Positions 27,301 to 28,048 of a DNA stretch of 28,048 nt are shown here, piece by piece (within the stretch, counting starts at the first letter, position 1; each line of letters begins with the position of its first letter). Location of the stretch: contig JAJRTK010000174.1 in NCBI GenBank assembly GCA_024278345.1, positions 1-28,048 of the forward strand. The letters are read 5' to 3'. A program made the position numbers and the translations under genes. The DNA comes from a bacterium. GTDB taxonomy: Bacteria; CSSED10-310; JAJRTK01. The notes under the pieces were generated by a model. The model did not search any database. It had not been told where the DNA came from and saw only the letters and a program-made list of their open reading frames with translations.

Positions 27301-27383
27301 AGGTGGCCTCCAGCCAATCCCTCCAGCGGCTTCTCCAAGCGGTAGACGCCGAGCAGGAAGCCTCTTCCCATTTTCTTTTCCAT
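24372..27383 (-). CDS. Degenerate Ser/Thr protein kinase (probable pseudokinase) with PD40/TolB-like beta propeller
   Basis: The 1003-residue product has a PknB-type kinase domain (about 14-345), a Lys/Arg-rich linker, one membrane helix (about 375-393) and a C-terminal propeller of PD40/TolB repeats (such as SPDGRQVAFYS, SPTGQEIAFST, APDGSKLAFVA, SPDGEEIAYSV). The propeller should lie outside the cytoplasm. The kinase fold is recognisable (HRDLKPS, YMAPEQLRG, ARSDVFALGVVLYQMATGHHPF), but key residues are changed. The VAIK lysine is Arg43 (VALRF), the metal-binding Asn after HRDLKPS is Asp141, and DFG reads Gly-Cys-Gly (154-156), removing the Mg-binding Asp. HRD Asp136 remains. A long insert precedes the APE motif. 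Phosphotransfer is therefore doubtful. The start with GGAGGGG four bases upstream is chosen; a duplicated start lies 72 bases further upstream. Confidence 0.85.
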   Translation of the reverse strand: MEKKMGRGFLLGVYRLEKPLEGLAGGHLWSAIDTSKNRAVALRFLPRHLVEDEDRRAQLRQEAQVMIALEHPGVVPIDTVEEADGFWFATMELVEGTFLGGLIPATGMEPDRFLDVAMELTETLAAAHERGIVHRDLKPSDIVVDGEGGIRILGCGLADLEFDSGTREPSGKDPLAASLGQGLQEQISRLAQPNCPREQLLLDSLSSWGVSVSQALECKAESLFESASYMAPEQLRGRPADARSDVFALGVVLYQMATGHHPFEGETTAHCLTTVLEKTPPPVSELNPKLPKGLDPLISRCLEKKSWKRPWSAFEVLEELAVLPRAGRMKKNRQTRRSRGKGSGGAGPGGTGKISHGLTESEARAVRRSETTATVVRLGVAMAVAAACGWFLWTGFREAVSNTDGEKTGFRPLFVLSASIPERPRITPDGRFIVYDSWTAGAHDLFRLPIGRGQPLNLTRTLPGIQASGSVSPDGRQVAFYSSGDAAHWWEGALYAMPLELEQPKKLTSAPAWHPSWSPTGQEIAFSTGMSDPEGFAFIPSSSRVEAVNLQNGKTRVLAKNGLEPDWSPHGQRIAYWLRNRKTGTAEIWTVSSMGKNARRLPLAGFSAVWRPIWSHGGRYLYFSGIRSVGKLATTIWRMAIDEKTGRIESGPKPVRLKGYALSPSFSRGGRRMVSLVRQKSNRLKRLGIDLGREAVMGTPTGLYPGDKRLDIVDVELSPAGQHLALTRYNAKRAHFSIQVRGLRGKVAASIPGAGYPAWAPDGSKLAFVANRDGQLALWVVKANGASFDKLTESTAPIPEWGYQSSLLWSPDGEEIAYSVDHRGTVLLNVERRIHRFLPLTGLGQFYAEDWSRDGKHILGWVRANGGPMAGGWGPDAWFLYEVETGRYRRLDFGSLGAIVRPRWLPDGKRLIFFVPTGAKSAVLTIWNLLENKGTEVFSVPFAAPREIEVSLDGRFLYFCYAETKTNLSITEIKPPTAVKKRRARAWAPGKRKKQKRTRPRAT

Positions 27384-27517
27384 GACTCCCCTCCGCGGAA
27401 GGTTTCCCTCATCATGCACACCATAGGAAAGAAGGTCTATCAAACTCTTTTCCATGACTCCCCTCCGCGGAAGGTTTCCCTCATCATGCACACCATAGGA
27501 AAGAAGGTCTATCAAAC
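27374..27517 (-). repeat. Perfect 72-bp tandem duplication over the kinase start
   Basis: Copies 27374-27445 and 27446-27517 are identical. On the minus strand each copy holds GGAGGGGAGTCATGGAAAAG, that is, a ribosome binding site and start codon. The unit is 24 codons with no stop, so the upstream start at 27455 reads in frame into the kinase and adds MEKSLIDLLSYGVHDEGNLP-type sequence. In each copy CCTTC-CGCG-GAGGG can form a small hairpin that covers the binding site. Confidence 0.9.
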
Positions 27518-27840
27518 GCCACCCCATCGTCAAACCCAGATTCTTGAATCGTTCCGGGCCGCCATTTTCTAGAGGCCATTCATCAGCTCTGCGGTTCCAT
27601 GCCGGAAAAAAGTCCATCTTGGAGGTGCATGATCCACGCCGGAAACCTCAGCTTCAGGGCTATGGGATACGGCCTTTGGGAGATCTCGTCTCCTGCGCTA
27701 GTGTGGACCGAAATCTTGGTGGTGCCCAGGTGCAGGGCATGGATCGAGCCTGTCGATTGTCCCTTTTTTTTGGGGTTGGGTCTGCTCGCATCGGCGTCCA
27801 TCCGGCCACCGCCACTCGCCTTTTCATGGGTCCTGGGGCA
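27518..27840 (-). other. Intergenic stretch upstream of the kinase gene
   Basis: About 320 bases without a supported gene. A 72-codon leftward frame (27583-27801) begins after a weak upstream site and resembles no family I know; it may be noncoding. The kinase promoter should lie here. TTGACG is present about 25 bases before the duplicated unit, but no well-spaced -10 box accompanies it. Confidence 0.35.
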
Positions 27841-28048
27841 TCATTCCCGCCGTGGCGGCGTGAGGGGAACGAGGCCTCGGTCATGGTACCGGCCACCCGA
27901 AAAAAGCACGCAGCGCACAAAGATGTGGGTCCAGAGAGCTGGCTCCCTGGCGTGGGTCTGGGAGCGGCGCTCCCAGCGGAGGTGCCGGAACCGGAGCGGA
28001 GCGTAAGCGCAGCGGAGATAATCGCCGTAGGCGATATCCAGAGCCTCC
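27841..28048 (-). CDS. C-terminal part of an unidentified protein
   Basis: A leftward frame enters from the right edge and ends at TGA (27841-27843), giving 68 residues rich in Arg, Tyr and Trp (AYGDYLRCAYAPLRFRHLRW, WTHIFVRCVLFSGGRYHDRG). The aromatic and basic make-up is plausible for a real protein, but I cannot name a family. Two pieces of it, HIFVRC and GRYHDRG, recur as similar DNA just downstream of the group II intron at the left edge of the window. The start lies outside the window. Confidence 0.45.
   Translation of the reverse strand, partial: EALDIAYGDYLRCAYAPLRFRHLRWERRSQTHAREPALWTHIFVRCVLFSGGRYHDRGLVPLTPPRRE

Noticed and set aside
27456-27617. Further upstream start for the kinase gene at 27617
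   Set aside because: No ribosome binding site is seen there, whereas GGAGGGG precedes both duplicated starts at 27383 and 27455.
27583-27801. 72-codon leftward frame as a small gene
   Set aside because: Weak start site and no recognisable domain or membrane segment. It was left as an unassigned frame in the intergenic entry.
1-28048. CRISPR arrays, tRNA and rRNA genes
   Set aside because: No regularly spaced repeats, tRNA-like cloverleaf with a T-arm motif, or rRNA sequence was recognised on either strand.

Overview
The window is GC-rich and densely coding. It comes from a Gram-negative bacterium: there is an outer-membrane beta-barrel protein ending in Phe, a LolA-like periplasmic protein and an RND/MMPL exporter. 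The eukaryotic-type kinase fused to PD40/TolB propeller repeats, the TPR plus FG-GAP/ASPIC proteins, and the pyrophosphate-type phosphofructokinase are common in Acidobacteriota and related phyla. I favour that group, but the sequence holds no marker that settles it.

Layout. Bases 1-61 are the 3' end of a group II intron (3' half of domain V, complete domain VI with its bulged A). About 740 bases without a convincing gene follow. From 802 to 17178 every gene reads rightward and spacing is mostly tight: a stand-alone Lon-type Ser/Lys protease; a giant SEDS (FtsW/RodA) glycosyltransferase with a roughly 450-residue FHA-like soluble block; a class B penicillin-binding protein carrying FHA-like modules and a LysM domain (4-base overlap with the SEDS gene); two large beta-rich proteins (670 and 999 aa) with recurring FHA-like turn signatures; then a membrane-anchored TPR protein and an FG-GAP/ASPIC protein in the same frame, separated by one TAA.

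From 17179 to 18108 lies a gene-poor stretch with one small leftward gene (DUF2892-type membrane protein) and several inverted repeats. A rightward three-gene envelope operon follows (18109-23065): MMPL exporter, LolA-like protein, outer-membrane barrel. It converges on a leftward pair: a degenerate Ser/Thr kinase (probable pseudokinase) with a PD40 propeller, and a PPi-dependent phosphofructokinase. The kinase start region lies in a perfect 72-bp tandem duplication that copies both the ribosome binding site and the start codon. At the right edge is the C-terminus of an unidentified leftward gene.

How it may work together. The SEDS/PBP pair is a peptidoglycan polymerase/transpeptidase pair. 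The neighbouring FHA-like proteins recall the actinobacterial fhaA-fhaB-rodA-pbpA-pknA-pknB locus, but here the FHA-like modules are fused to the enzymes and predicted to sit outside the cytoplasmic membrane. No kinase is encoded in the gene run, and the only kinase in the window has lost key catalytic residues. This FHA/SEDS/PBP/Lon-like locus is the best candidate for an undescribed system.
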